Position numbers and translations under genes: made by a program
Notes under the pieces: model-generated
Database searches by the model: none
The model's input: the letters and a program-made list of their open reading frames with translations, nothing else
Told to the model about the DNA's origin: nothing
Source: a virus
Direction: 5' to 3' (one strand)
DNA length: 64,000 bases
Virus record (IMG/VR): IMGVR_UViG_3300046005_001038
Coordinates: 1-64,000 of that record
Shown: positions 40,601 to 47,773 of the stretch, piece after piece
How the letters are laid out: each line of letters opens with the position of its first letter
How positions within the stretch are numbered: the first letter of the stretch is position 1

Positions 40601-43600
40601 AAGTTAATTGTTTATCTAATTCTTCAGCTCTTTTAGCATCTGACTTTAAAATAGCTTCATTGCGTTGTTTCTTGACTTCATCAAACTCAGCCAATCTTGA
40701 TTGTAATGTAACGAATTCTTGTGATGCTTTTACTTGTGATTCTGAACCTCCCATTCTGCCCATTACTAGAGGAACATAATCTTTTGTTTCAGGTCGAAGA
40801 TGTGACATCCAATCTTTACCATCAACTTTTGATTTTTCTATTACTGATTTAACTCGATTTTCACCAGCGTTGTATCCCGCTAGTGCTTTAGTTAAATCAC
40901 CGTCAAACATTTTCAATAATTGATTTAGATATTTGTTAGCAGCTTTCACGGCTTGCTCAGGGTCATAAGCATCTATGCCGAAACCTTTAGCTGTAGCTGG
41001 CATAAATTGCATCAATCCCATTGCACCTGCTCTTGAAGTAGCGTTTGCTATACCTCGTGATTCTTGTGCTGCAACAGCTCTTAGCAATTCTGGAGAAACT
41101 TGACCTGAAGCATATTTTTGAAATAAAGGATTGTACTTGTCTAATCTTTTTACTGTATCCTCAGTATCAACAACAGCTTTGATTTTGATAGGATTTTTAA
41201 CAGAATGTAACTCGACCTGTTTATTGACTTTTTCTAATTCTTGCTTTAACCATTCATCATCTACTTGGATTTTAGGTGTGAGTGATTCGAGAGTTGATTT
41301 TGCTTCTCTGGCTGATTTGTCTGCTGCTTCTTTTGCTAAATCAGCTTCTACTTTCGCAGCAGCTTTATTTCTAGCATCAGCTACCATTTCAGGAGCTTTG
41401 ACTGATAAAAAGTCATAGTATTCTGTTGTACCGACAGTACCTGCTTTTTCTTTTAATTGTTTTGGTAAGAAATTGTATGTTTTATCTAATAAATCATTTG
41501 TTTCTTTTTTAATGCGGAAAAGTTTATCGTTTGCTTGTGTAAGCTCTTTTGTTTTCTCTATCTCTTGCGATAATGCTTTACCGAAAGCCGTTTTAATATC
41601 TAATTGTTCTACTTGAAGTTTATTCAACCCTTGTGTACGTTTTGCTTCGGCTATTTTTTCTTCTTCATTGATACTGTCGATTTCCTTTTGTTTTTTTAAC
41701 TGCTCATCTAATAAAGCTCTCTCGGCTAATAATTTAGATTTATCATACACTCCTATCACATCAGAAACAGCAGTTCCTAAACGCGATTGTTTTTCGTGCG
41801 CGTTAATAGAACTATCTATTTCACGCATACGTTCAATTAGTTTTTGTTGTTCAGTTTTAGAAGCCTGTTCTTCTTGACTTTTAGAATAACCGTACATCCC
41901 AAGACCTGCAACTGCACCAACAGCTAAACCTATAGGACTTCTACTCATTAAAGCCATACCCGCAGCCGCTTTTTCTGAATTTAATGCTACTGTAATTAAA
42001 GCTGCGCCTAATGCAGTTACTCCAGAAACTAATAAATCCATGTGTTCGCCAATTGCTAACATGGATTTAAAGAATAAATCGCTGGCATGACTACCTTCGT
42101 TCATTCTTCCGACGAATTTAGTAAAATAAGTTTCTACTTCAGTAAAACCTTGTGCAAATGTTTTATGCGTTTTTTCAAAAGTTTTATTTATCTCATCGTT
42201 ACCTAAAAGGATAGCTTTAAAAAACGCTTCAGATGTTATTTTTCCATCATACATAGCATTTCTTAAATCAGCTATTGTTTTAATGTGTGTTGGTGAGTTT
42301 TTAATAGCTTCTATTTCAGCAGCAGTCGCTCCTCGTAAAGCAGCTTCTTCTAATTTTATTGTTTTAGCTGCTTCATCATAATGTTTAACTACAATTCCCA
42401 TCACATTAGGCATACTATCAAGAATAGACTTAAACTCTTGACCTCTGACCGTCACACCGCCTAACGCTTGTTCTAACTGTAACAAGCCACCTCTAACTGC
42501 ATTAGGGCTTGTACCCATGATAGCCAGAGCTTTTGTTACTGTGTCAATAGCCTTTACTGTATCGGATTGAGTAGCGTTAAGTGACTCGGAAGCTCTTGAC
42601 ATTCTTAAATACAATGTAGTAATAGAGTCTAATGGAGCGCGAGCATCGACAGCAAGTTTAAACAATCTTTCTTGCATACCAGCCGCATTACCTGTCTTTT
42701 CAGTAGCGATGCCTACAGCATTGGTAAAATGTGTCCAATGGTCAGCGTATTCCATAATCTGACGACCTGACATTGCTACACCAACCATCATTAAGGTTTG
42801 TTGAAGTTTGTTTAGACTGTTTGAGAGTTCGTTGATGACTGATGTTTGGTTACCTGAACCTGTTTGACGACTTTGTGAAATTAACTGTTGTTGACGATAT
42901 GCTAAGTTATCTGCTTCTTGTCTACGAATTTCAGCTTCTATTCTAGCTGAATCTGAAAATCTAGTTTGATTTTGAACATTAACACTTCCCATTTGAGAAG
43001 TCATTGAAGATAAACGTGGTGGAACATAGGTAGATGATTGTGACATCGCAGCAGTCATCGCGTGAGTGTGTGCAATTTTATCAGCAAGAATAGCAGCATC
43101 AATTTCTTTTAATGTTTGTCTACGCGCTCTCCATGCAGCAAGTTCTCTTTCCATATCAGTTTGAATAGCTTGTTCGTATGCAGAGTTATAACTACGTTGG
43201 TCAGACAACTCTTTATCTTTTCTAGCTTTTTCATCAGCCATATATTTTAAATGAATCGCTCCTAATTCATTATAATGATTATCAATCTGTTTTTTAGCGT
43301 CTAAATATCCTTTTAAATCTCTCTCCCACTCTTTATAGTTCACACCGTCTGACGCGCGAGTAGCAGCTACATTAGGTCTATCGGTAGCCATTTTGTTATA
43401 TTCAGCAGTAACAACTACTGACGCTTTAACTGAGTTTTGTAATTGTGTATTTATTTCCCTAGAGATGTTAGCTACTTGCTGACCTATATTTTTGTTATCT
43501 ATCAGCAAACCAATGATAATTTCTTTGTGACTAATATCAGCTATTAAAGAATTTATTTTCGATACAGATTCGCTTACCTTTTTTACTGTAGCGTCCATCG

Positions 43601-43880
43601 ACTTAGAAATCTTTTCAACATTATCAATATCAACTGTTATTTTAATTGGCTTTTCTAATTCCTTTTTATTCTTATTGATTTTTTCTTCGACACCAGCTAA
43701 AGGATTCGTATCAAATGATTTAAATTTTAATTCAATATCATTGATTGCTTTTAAAGTCTTTTCTAACGCGCTAAGATTAGTATTTGCGGTAGCCGCTTTC
43801 TCGCCCACACTCTGTAACGTACTACTCGCATTATCCGTTACTTTAACTTCAATACTGACGCTATTATCGATTTCTGACAT
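34620..43880 (-). CDS. Giant tape measure protein with lytic transglycosylase domain
   Basis: 3086 residues. Residues about 360-500 match the tape-measure N-terminal domain (GGVTVRGQEFKSILDSMPN). Residues about 920-1040 are an SLT transglycosylase (AAQESRG, GLMQFMPATA, LAGYNAGENR, ETKDYVPLVMGRMG). A long Gly/Ala hydrophobic region lies near 1480-1560. Coiled-coil segments with internal repeats fill the rest (FGEGSDAANTYIDMLRQTK and FGEASSAAKEFIETMKLTR). The C-terminal GESGSEAIMPLA motif is typical. It sets tail length and may help DNA cross the cell wall. Confidence 0.95.
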   Translation of the reverse strand: MSEIDNSVSIEVKVTDNASSTLQSVGEKAATANTNLSALEKTLKAINDIELKFKSFDTNPLAGVEEKINKNKKELEKPIKITVDIDNVEKISKSMDATVKKVSESVSKINSLIADISHKEIIIGLLIDNKNIGQQVANISREINTQLQNSVKASVVVTAEYNKMATDRPNVAATRASDGVNYKEWERDLKGYLDAKKQIDNHYNELGAIHLKYMADEKARKDKELSDQRSYNSAYEQAIQTDMERELAAWRARRQTLKEIDAAILADKIAHTHAMTAAMSQSSTYVPPRLSSMTSQMGSVNVQNQTRFSDSARIEAEIRRQEADNLAYRQQQLISQSRQTGSGNQTSVINELSNSLNKLQQTLMMVGVAMSGRQIMEYADHWTHFTNAVGIATEKTGNAAGMQERLFKLAVDARAPLDSITTLYLRMSRASESLNATQSDTVKAIDTVTKALAIMGTSPNAVRGGLLQLEQALGGVTVRGQEFKSILDSMPNVMGIVVKHYDEAAKTIKLEEAALRGATAAEIEAIKNSPTHIKTIADLRNAMYDGKITSEAFFKAILLGNDEINKTFEKTHKTFAQGFTEVETYFTKFVGRMNEGSHASDLFFKSMLAIGEHMDLLVSGVTALGAALITVALNSEKAAAGMALMSRSPIGLAVGAVAGLGMYGYSKSQEEQASKTEQQKLIERMREIDSSINAHEKQSRLGTAVSDVIGVYDKSKLLAERALLDEQLKKQKEIDSINEEEKIAEAKRTQGLNKLQVEQLDIKTAFGKALSQEIEKTKELTQANDKLFRIKKETNDLLDKTYNFLPKQLKEKAGTVGTTEYYDFLSVKAPEMVADARNKAAAKVEADLAKEAADKSAREAKSTLESLTPKIQVDDEWLKQELEKVNKQVELHSVKNPIKIKAVVDTEDTVKRLDKYNPLFQKYASGQVSPELLRAVAAQESRGIANATSRAGAMGLMQFMPATAKGFGIDAYDPEQAVKAANKYLNQLLKMFDGDLTKALAGYNAGENRVKSVIEKSKVDGKDWMSHLRPETKDYVPLVMGRMGGSESQVKASQEFVTLQSRLAEFDEVKKQRNEAILKSDAKRAEELDKQLTLIRKQIGWQDQAYIKANEIADTERSRRAGELQDLLKLEKAGYAYSHAFDELRERQDVSLKAKDLAKELGGFAVPAIDSSIKEQLKLRDELSATKKELTDMADEYEKLFKQTGNSAYAAMRVDTETMLLDTDSELLIKNKEITDLYRIQLSLKEQQRNVIPDLIKGNDDLLTSLTTSTLELEKQSKIKQAGATGTQAQEIRDLIDTRENLKLLTSVKDTVTGSITSGFTTMFTDVLTKGKSFTDAFRDMFKNLVSNISSSLMNIGMNAMMSGNWLAGGAAMIGGMAISLMQTLFKTKPVDTSTPESAFTSSVYGASSESSRSVDNITNTLQSIHVKEYGALRDIADGFKNITKAVDNTISLAVNRQGGWIGSTTGMTASSKNPAGSAGMIGAGLVSSTAMGAAGMGLAGGALAASAATAVGMGTATSVGVGVGSTGMMVGGAIIGLAGGLILAGLQFGLGKLLGIGKTKFEAIGSGITMQANQFIIGGAADALKVYDYSKIKATTKGWFSDTVKIYDTINGVNNEMTNSFKGVFGYFSTELSKSLNILGLQVVSDTKAIIPKIKLDLKGLKSDAITKKVSDSLNTTFDLIADDVTNGFLDRFKRMGEGAFETLTRVAIDINQVNEKFKDLGVESKNLGTLGFAIMSEQLIQMYDSTGKANDGLKNFTSAIDKFFNVVTSKGEKFDIANKGLSEIFTNINNQITLLNSLTTKAPTDFKITESSVTGSDLEKTNATYAKAYANKYTGGDVSKIVDLKLSDLDAKNKKDVTKDTAFFNTFSKVLKDNETRIVSNIENYSKMFSVSPGYNITTVNTDLNNLDLKKSIDATFKSVNENSTTLQNLLTGTSSLKALLPQDMAGFDSERVQKWADRFAKGSVDALMNLKTSDIKKSDLDEIKGKLDNQTGANGLFVTSMLSMFDKNETRLQQLTTAKENPEAFIASTFKIDKSNPIFNDLLKQVSTILSIKDTSTQLEVMDYWMNNLTSQSEGINKVVSGLIDSTETLQTVLERQQSVLKITDVILSTTKSKDYMTAKASKDSLTELSIGTDISSLVSQIDSDLLPSIVSWNATLSETDKKFYGITETVNVTERSLKAYSDALIDTKNKADYAAKQKLSIDSLITSENQLTSEYNKRMMQNAEELRIAREMNNESSTKINDILILQRAKEQSLVTGKYNELKDNLLVAGMSDTQKGDYQLGKDIKAINDMFGEGSDAANTYIDMLRQTKAITDARNASGLTEVKVATAQDIANKRKELSNALAVAGLDEYNRSLVEFNIQIAEINSVFGEASSAAKEFIETMKLTRDINKAKSFLDDAEQAGYDAKYALADEAGKKVLALEKYKNDMIKKYGNETISGVEGTLKKSDAMVKMYVDNLNKVDLSKSIQQLRDFRRAIADWAIGLQITQLGSTKSQLDTAQGKLAYQLSAYKSSTGVGSIDMSGITDKNTIANLNKYMAQTDIANTGKTVADIKSAIEGSITGTADQTITAIRNFYGSSKEGNELIQQVIDAVSVLPQQVDPQLRMVDLLEDIKTGIFALPDALKGTVIGDAIEKSYAAYNTLKSSSEISDSLKLPALDVFEKAISSTVLVAISTFNDSIKAKAAENLVLTTTATLSVVATPEMSDEDKISFMTNLSEALDKYNAVVKTKIEVPTAELTDTMTDVLGTISVGMTDMISALNISQLLLDTETSALDSATGILATFVEDVKLTLNPESEFALAFNELMAGIGVGGGTALKDELARIIETFSDIEIPVMVFPAANTSALIQSINDIVAAANAALAALQAIGAQITAQNAANAGASVGVQIPTAVVPELPVVPSPVIPSIPPSNIATSTPTLTPRYFNYGTSVLEGEAINVGYYGDYTDVEGMLRKLGLSSWQDFEKYMDAKNGYFSTNGYFASGGAFTNGIVSKPTVFNMGLMGESGSEAIMPLANINGSLGVRAIAANDSGNNEEELAELKTQNKLLQAQIEVMQAAFRTLIKQNEVTNDKLDSIDSTTRKQVNG

Positions 43881-43891
43881 CTTTAAATTCC

Positions 43892-44602
43892 TTATTTATC
43901 GGTTTCTGATTGTTTATTGTAATGCTCTAAAAATACCCTATCTAACATCTTAATAACTCGTGTTTCATAAGGTGATAATTTATTCCCTGTCAATGTACAC
44001 CATGCCACAATTTCTGTGTAACTAATCGCATTTACACCCATACCTGATTGTCGTGTTGAATTCAAATCTAGGATAAATTCCCACAAATATACGACGCAAT
44101 CTGGTATAGGTTCACATTCTAATTGTGGTGGAGTAACGCCTGTTTGACGTTTGATAGATTCTAACTGTTCTTTAAGTGTAGAACCGTCTTTTTGTTTGCT
44201 AGACAATTCTAATTCATGTTTAGCGAAGTTAATCAATCCTTCGACCATTGTGTCCAATTTAGACGATAATTCGTTTGATACGCGAAGAATCTGATGCCTA
44301 ATGAATGGATTAGTCGAACACAATGTGTGAGCATTCTCTTTCGTGAAAGGTTCAGTGATTCCATCCCAACCGACAATTCGACTTGATGCGGCAAGAACTT
44401 CGAGTTCCAATTCATTCACAGTAGAATGACCGTTTTGAAACTCAGCGATACGTTGTGCTAGTATAACCTGTGATTTTAATGTGGTAGATGCTTGTTCTGC
44501 ATGAGCTGATGTCACAGTGATAAATAAACCTATCCCTTTACCTGTCAGTTCAGAGGTAACTTCAAAAACATAAGGTGTTTCGTCGATAGGGAGTATTTTC
44601 AT
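43892..44602 (-). CDS. Tail assembly chaperone-like protein, long form
   Basis: 236 residues. The part IVGWDGITEPFTKENAHTLC and STNPFIRHQILRVSNELSS is shared with the shorter protein at 46376-46771 (IVGWSGIEEAFSPELAIELV, TNPSIREQVMTASSNMS). In phages such a short and long pair with a common head is typical of tail chaperones that load the tape measure, but usually made by frameshift from one locus. The long form here has an extra C-terminal domain (VVYLWEFILDLNSTRQSG). No Shine-Dalgarno site is visible before ATG 44602; a 7-bp hairpin is there instead. Confidence 0.7.
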   Translation of the reverse strand: MKILPIDETPYVFEVTSELTGKGIGLFITVTSAHAEQASTTLKSQVILAQRIAEFQNGHSTVNELELEVLAASSRIVGWDGITEPFTKENAHTLCSTNPFIRHQILRVSNELSSKLDTMVEGLINFAKHELELSSKQKDGSTLKEQLESIKRQTGVTPPQLECEPIPDCVVYLWEFILDLNSTRQSGMGVNAISYTEIVAWCTLTGNKLSPYETRVIKMLDRVFLEHYNKQSETDK

Positions 44603-44607
44603 AAGTA

Positions 44608-44630
44608 ATTAGACATGGATTTGGTCTAAT
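44608..44630 (-). promoter_or_regulatory. Leader hairpin before the long chaperone gene
   Basis: A perfect 7-bp stem (44608-44614 with 44624-44630) lies 6 nt upstream of the start codon at 44602. No ribosome binding site is seen between them. Confidence 0.5.
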
Positions 44631-44631
44631 T

Positions 44632-44660
44632 ATTATTTCATAAATGATGGTAAAAGTCAA
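44632..44660 (-). promoter_or_regulatory. Promoter for the chaperone/tape measure operon
   Basis: On the minus strand: TTGACT (44660-44655), a 17-nt spacer and AATAAT (44637-44632). It follows a terminator and precedes the long chaperone and tape measure genes. Confidence 0.6.
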
Positions 44661-44675
44661 GTAGTGATGATAAAT

Positions 44676-44704
44676 AAAAACCCGATGGTTTAGGTCGGGT
44701 TTTT
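44676..44704. terminator. Terminator after the 44711 gene
   Basis: 10-bp perfect stem (44676-44685 with 44695-44704, AAAAACCCGA/TCGGGTTTTT) with a 9-nt loop. It can work in both directions. On the minus strand it ends the small cassette read from 46.1 kb or 45.1 kb. Confidence 0.8.
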
Positions 44705-44710
44705 ATTTAT

Positions 44711-45148
44711 TTAGTATCGTAGTAATGCGTAGTTAAAATCATTTTCATCACAAATAGAATATGTTACATTCTTACGACCAGCTATCTTTAAAACATTTTC
44801 ATTAGAACAGTAAGTTATCACAAAATAACCATCAGAATTACTAACCGTCAAAGTATCCAATGTGCTATTATCAATTTTAAAACCGTTCTCACCTGACCAG
44901 CGTTTAAAAAATGTAATCCAAACAGAATCACCTAAATTTTTTCTTAAATCAGATAAATGCTTTATAAAATATCCAACAGAACATCCTTCGTAAATGTTAT
45001 TTTCAATAAAATATTTAATTCCGTTTTCAAATAATACCTCATCAATCCTACTCTCAATCACACTATCTCCGCCATCAGCCACTTCTTCATCACAAGTAAA
45101 GCAACCCATAATCTCATTGCGTAGTTTGATTAGTTCTTGGTTATTCAT
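44711..45148 (-). CDS. Hypothetical protein in the tail-region cassette
   Basis: 145 residues after AGGAGAAAG (minus strand). It is acidic, with GCFTCDEEVADGG near the start and an alpha/beta body (YFIKHLSDLRKNLGDSVWIT). No family is recognised. It lies between terminators, so it belongs to an inserted cassette rather than to the tail genes. Confidence 0.65.
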   Translation of the reverse strand: MNNQELIKLRNEIMGCFTCDEEVADGGDSVIESRIDEVLFENGIKYFIENNIYEGCSVGYFIKHLSDLRKNLGDSVWITFFKRWSGENGFKIDNSTLDTLTVSNSDGYFVITYCSNENVLKIAGRKNVTYSICDENDFNYALLRY

Positions 45149-45170
45149 TTCTTTCTCCTAGATAAATAAA

Positions 45171-45201
45171 AACCTAGCTTATCACAATGATAGGCTAGGT
45201 T
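45171..45201 (-). terminator. Terminator after the KilA-N cassette
   Basis: AACCTAGC (45171-45178) pairs with GCTAGGTT (45194-45201). On the minus strand it is followed by TTTTATTTAT. Its core ATTGTGATAAG is shared with the terminator at 62676-62707. Confidence 0.7.
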
Positions 45202-45220
45202 CAAATGAATTAACAGTTAC

Positions 45221-45400
45221 TTACGAAATCGCACCAGTATAAAGAGGTGTATATTCATACAAACAATTATAGTCGCTAATATAACTTAACGGAATTGGAT
45301 TTTCCGTTGCCAAAAACGATAGAATTTCATTTTTAATTTCTAAGAATTTTAAAGATTCATCATCGTTTACATATTCAAAATCAGATTTTAATTTAATCAT
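45221..45400 (-). CDS. Small hypothetical protein
   Basis: 59 residues, ATG at 45400 after TAGGAGCTTAAA (minus strand), 1 nt after the KilA-N stop. Acidic helical start (KLKSDFEYVNDDESLKFLEI), then aromatic end. Co-transcribed with the KilA-N gene. Function unknown. Confidence 0.6.
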   Translation of the reverse strand: MIKLKSDFEYVNDDESLKFLEIKNEILSFLATENPIPLSYISDYNCLYEYTPLYTGAIS

Positions 45401-45401
45401 T

Positions 45402-46148
45402 TTAAGCTCCTAATAAAGTTGGTTGTGATTGATTGTCTAATGACAATAGTATTTTATCTTTAAATCGTTTATCAAACAAGCCTTTTAATTTAATTGCTCG
45501 TTCAGAATAATCCATCTCAGCATTGATGAATACAGCGTTGTGAGATTCGAGAAATTCAAACGCATCTAATTGAACTTTGTTTAATCCATCTCTGATATTA
45601 GCGTTACTATCTAAATTTAAGACTTCTTTGTATTTCTTAGCTCTCATTCCAAGCACAATAAGATTTAGTAAATCCGCTTCTGTTGTGTACGCAAAGAACG
45701 GTGCGACTTTACCTTTTTCTTCGTAGCTAAGTTTGGTCGCAAAGGTCATGTTTTTGTATTCTTGTTTCACACTACCGCGAATCGCTTTCCATTCAAGCTC
45801 AGTTTTCTCTTGCACAACTAAAGTATCGTAAGCTCTAATTACATGAAGATGAAAAGTAGGGCTAAGCCACATTGCATAAGCATAAACAAGTTCTTTACAA
45901 GCATACGTCCCTTGCTTATTTCCGCCGCTAATCACGATTAAAGGCTCTATAACTTGTTGATTTATATCCGAAGCTACCATGGTAGCCGCGCTAATTTCAG
46001 CAACAAGCTCCTTAGTGCTAGGATTATCTAACCAAAATTGAGGACGTTTGTGTGATTTCCCACCAGATGCTTTATGAAGGTCGTTTAGACGGAATCTTAA
46101 ATTTTCGTCTTGTTTGATTACTACGTTTGAGATAACTAAATTAGTCAT
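45402..46148 (-). CDS. KilA-N domain protein
   Basis: 248 residues from ATG 46148, preceded by AAGGAAACC. An in-frame start 45 nt upstream would read through the leader hairpin. Residues about 15-115 are the KilA-N DNA-binding domain (RFRLNDLHKASGGKSHKRPQ, GTYACKELVYAYAMWLSPTF). The C-terminal half is helical (LEWKAIRGSVKQEYKNMTF) and includes a possible ORF6C-like end. KilA-N proteins bind DNA and act in phage regulation or antirepression. It has its own promoter, leader and terminators inside the tail module, like a moron. Confidence 0.85.
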   Translation of the reverse strand: MTNLVISNVVIKQDENLRFRLNDLHKASGGKSHKRPQFWLDNPSTKELVAEISAATMVASDINQQVIEPLIVISGGNKQGTYACKELVYAYAMWLSPTFHLHVIRAYDTLVVQEKTELEWKAIRGSVKQEYKNMTFATKLSYEEKGKVAPFFAYTTEADLLNLIVLGMRAKKYKEVLNLDSNANIRDGLNKVQLDAFEFLESHNAVFINAEMDYSERAIKLKGLFDKRFKDKILLSLDNQSQPTLLGA

Positions 46149-46168
46149 TTTGAGGTTTCCTTTATGGA

Positions 46169-46209
46169 GGGCAGTTCTGAAAGAGGGTAACATCGAACCC
46201 TAACCGCCC
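46169..46209 (-). promoter_or_regulatory. Nested leader hairpin before the KilA-N gene
   Basis: GGGCAGTT (46169-46176) pairs with AACCGCCC (46202-46209) with one G-U in RNA. Inside, AGGGT (46184-46188) pairs with ACCCT (46197-46201). The structure is within the transcript from the promoter at 46292 and ends about 20 nt before the start codon. Confidence 0.5.
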
Positions 46210-46263
46210 ATATTCATAAAAGATATTTTGATGTGTTTTATAATGCTTTCAGACATTACGGAT

Positions 46264-46292
46264 ATGCTACCATAATTTAATTAGTCTGTCAA
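46264..46292 (-). promoter_or_regulatory. Promoter of the KilA-N cassette
   Basis: On the minus strand: TTGACA (46292-46287), a 17-nt spacer and TAGCAT (46269-46264). Confidence 0.7.
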
Positions 46293-46321
46293 GCACTTTA
46301 CACATTCTACACGCAAAGAAA

Positions 46322-46351
46322 AACCCTGTCAATAATTAAATTAACAGGGTT
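46322..46351 (-). terminator. Terminator after the short chaperone gene
   Basis: AACCCTGT (46322-46329) pairs with ACAGGGTT (46344-46351). On the minus strand it is followed by TTTTTC. Confidence 0.75.
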
Positions 46352-46375
46352 CGTCTTTTTTCTATGGAGATAGAA

Positions 46376-46771
46376 TTACTTTGTGAAGTTACTCATGTTA
46401 GAACTCGCAGTCATAACCTGTTCACGGATTGACGGATTAGTTTTAACTAATTCAATCGCTAATTCAGGTGAGAAGGCTTCTTCAATACCTGACCAACCAA
46501 CAATACGTTTTGCTGCTAATTCAATGCCGAACATAATGTCGTCTTCGACTTTCTCAACAGGAGCGTCTTTACCCTTTTTAGTTGCAATACGTTGTGCTTC
46601 ACGTTTACCGTTTACTGCTTTCGCTACTAAATCAGAAATCACTTTACTGTGTTCGCCGATAATATCAATTGTAATACCAGTAACCGCACCAGACTGTTCG
46701 TCAATGATGTCCAATTTGTAAGGTGTGTCGCATTTTTTTTCTACGTTTAATGAACTTAATGAAATTGCCAT
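46376..46771 (-). CDS. Tail assembly chaperone-like protein, short form
   Basis: 131 residues from ATG 46771, after TTGGAGATATACAAT. N-terminal beta part (PYKLDIIDEQSGAVTGITID), then a helical part (IVGWSGIEEAFSPELAIELV and NPSIREQVMTASSNMSNF) shared with the protein at 43892-44602. It lies right after the major tail protein gene, the normal place of a tail chaperone. It has its own strong promoter and terminator. No slippery site leading into the long form is needed here, because the long form is a separate gene. Confidence 0.75.
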   Translation of the reverse strand: MAISLSSLNVEKKCDTPYKLDIIDEQSGAVTGITIDIIGEHSKVISDLVAKAVNGKREAQRIATKKGKDAPVEKVEDDIMFGIELAAKRIVGWSGIEEAFSPELAIELVKTNPSIREQVMTASSNMSNFTK

Positions 46772-46827
46772 ATTGTATATCTCCAATAGTTATGTTAAAA
46801 TTTTATTGCCTAATTGCAATACACGCG

Positions 46828-46856
46828 ATAATAGCATAGTGATTGGAAGATGTCAA
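46828..46856 (-). promoter_or_regulatory. Strong promoter of the short chaperone gene
   Basis: On the minus strand: TTGACA (46856-46851), a 17-nt spacer and TATTAT (46833-46828). Confidence 0.75.
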
Positions 46857-46899
46857 GTTTTTTGTTGTATTTTATTTTGTTTGGTGATAGGAGTTGAAA

Positions 46900-47742
46900 A
46901 TGGAAGAAAGATTACATTGTATCTATATGATTACGAGTCCGAATGGTAAAAGTTATGTTGGACAAACGATGAACTTTGAAAAAAGAATGCGGGAACATAA
47001 TAAAACGACTAGCGGTTGTTTAGCTATCCGAGATGCTATTTTAAAATATGGTTTTGAAAATATGAAAGTTGAAATCTTATTGAAGAACTTAACGATTGAT
47101 GAAGCTAATAAGTATGAAGAATTTTATATTAAAGAACACGGTACTTTATCTCCAAATGGATATAATCTAAGAGAAGGTGGTTTAAATCATACTTTGTCGG
47201 ATGAAATTAAGAGAAAGATTGGAGATAAGAATAGAGGGAGAATTAAAACGCCTGAACAAATAGAAGCGAATAGGCAGAAATTATTAGGTAGGAAAAGCAG
47301 TGATGAAGCTAGATTAAAAATATCAATTGCTTTAAAAGGTGTACCTAAATCAGAAGAACATAAAGAGAAAACTAGACAATCTCATATTGGAATGAAAGCG
47401 AGTGAAGAAGCTAAGAAGAATATGTCTTTAGTTCATTTAGGAAAACCATTAGCTAAAGAAATAGTAGAGAAATTATCTAAAATAAGAGATGAAAAATTAT
47501 TCAATAAAGAGTTCCCACACTATTTAGCTAACATTTCTAATTTACCCGACGATACTGAATTTAGCACTAAAGAATTAGCAGATTTGTTAAATCTAACAAA
47601 AGGTACTTTAACTAAAAGAGTTATCAGAGGTAATTTTCCTAACAGTTACCATACATTCGTTAAAGGAGGTAAAAAGTATTTAATACCGATTAAAGACGTT
47701 CATGATTTTTATACAAAAAATAACCTCTCGGTATTGAACTAG
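46900..47742 (+). CDS. GIY-YIG homing endonuclease with NUMOD3 and C-terminal HTH
   Basis: 280 residues from ATG 46900 (AGGAG 6 nt upstream). GIY-YIG domain at about 3-90 (LHCIYMITSPNGKSYVGQTM). NUMOD3 repeats follow (EEHKEKTRQSHIGMKASEEA). The C-terminal helix-turn-helix (FSTKELADLLNLTKGTLTKR) is related in design to the end of the 8952 gene. It is the only large plus-strand gene within the virion arm, inserted between major tail protein and chaperone. Its end forms part of a bidirectional terminator. Confidence 0.9.
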   Translation: MEERLHCIYMITSPNGKSYVGQTMNFEKRMREHNKTTSGCLAIRDAILKYGFENMKVEILLKNLTIDEANKYEEFYIKEHGTLSPNGYNLREGGLNHTLSDEIKRKIGDKNRGRIKTPEQIEANRQKLLGRKSSDEARLKISIALKGVPKSEEHKEKTRQSHIGMKASEEAKKNMSLVHLGKPLAKEIVEKLSKIRDEKLFNKEFPHYLANISNLPDDTEFSTKELADLLNLTKGTLTKRVIRGNFPNSYHTFVKGGKKYLIPIKDVHDFYTKNNLSVLN

Positions 47743-47752
47743 AGAGGTTATT
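47719..47752. terminator. Bidirectional terminator inside the end of the GIY-YIG gene
   Basis: AATAACCTCTC (47719-47729) pairs with GAGAGGTTATT (47742-47752). The A-run before it gives a T-run on the minus strand, so it probably ends the major tail protein transcript. It overlaps the last codons and stop of the endonuclease. Confidence 0.7.
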
Positions 47753-47773
47753 TGTGAACAATACGTTTTTAAA

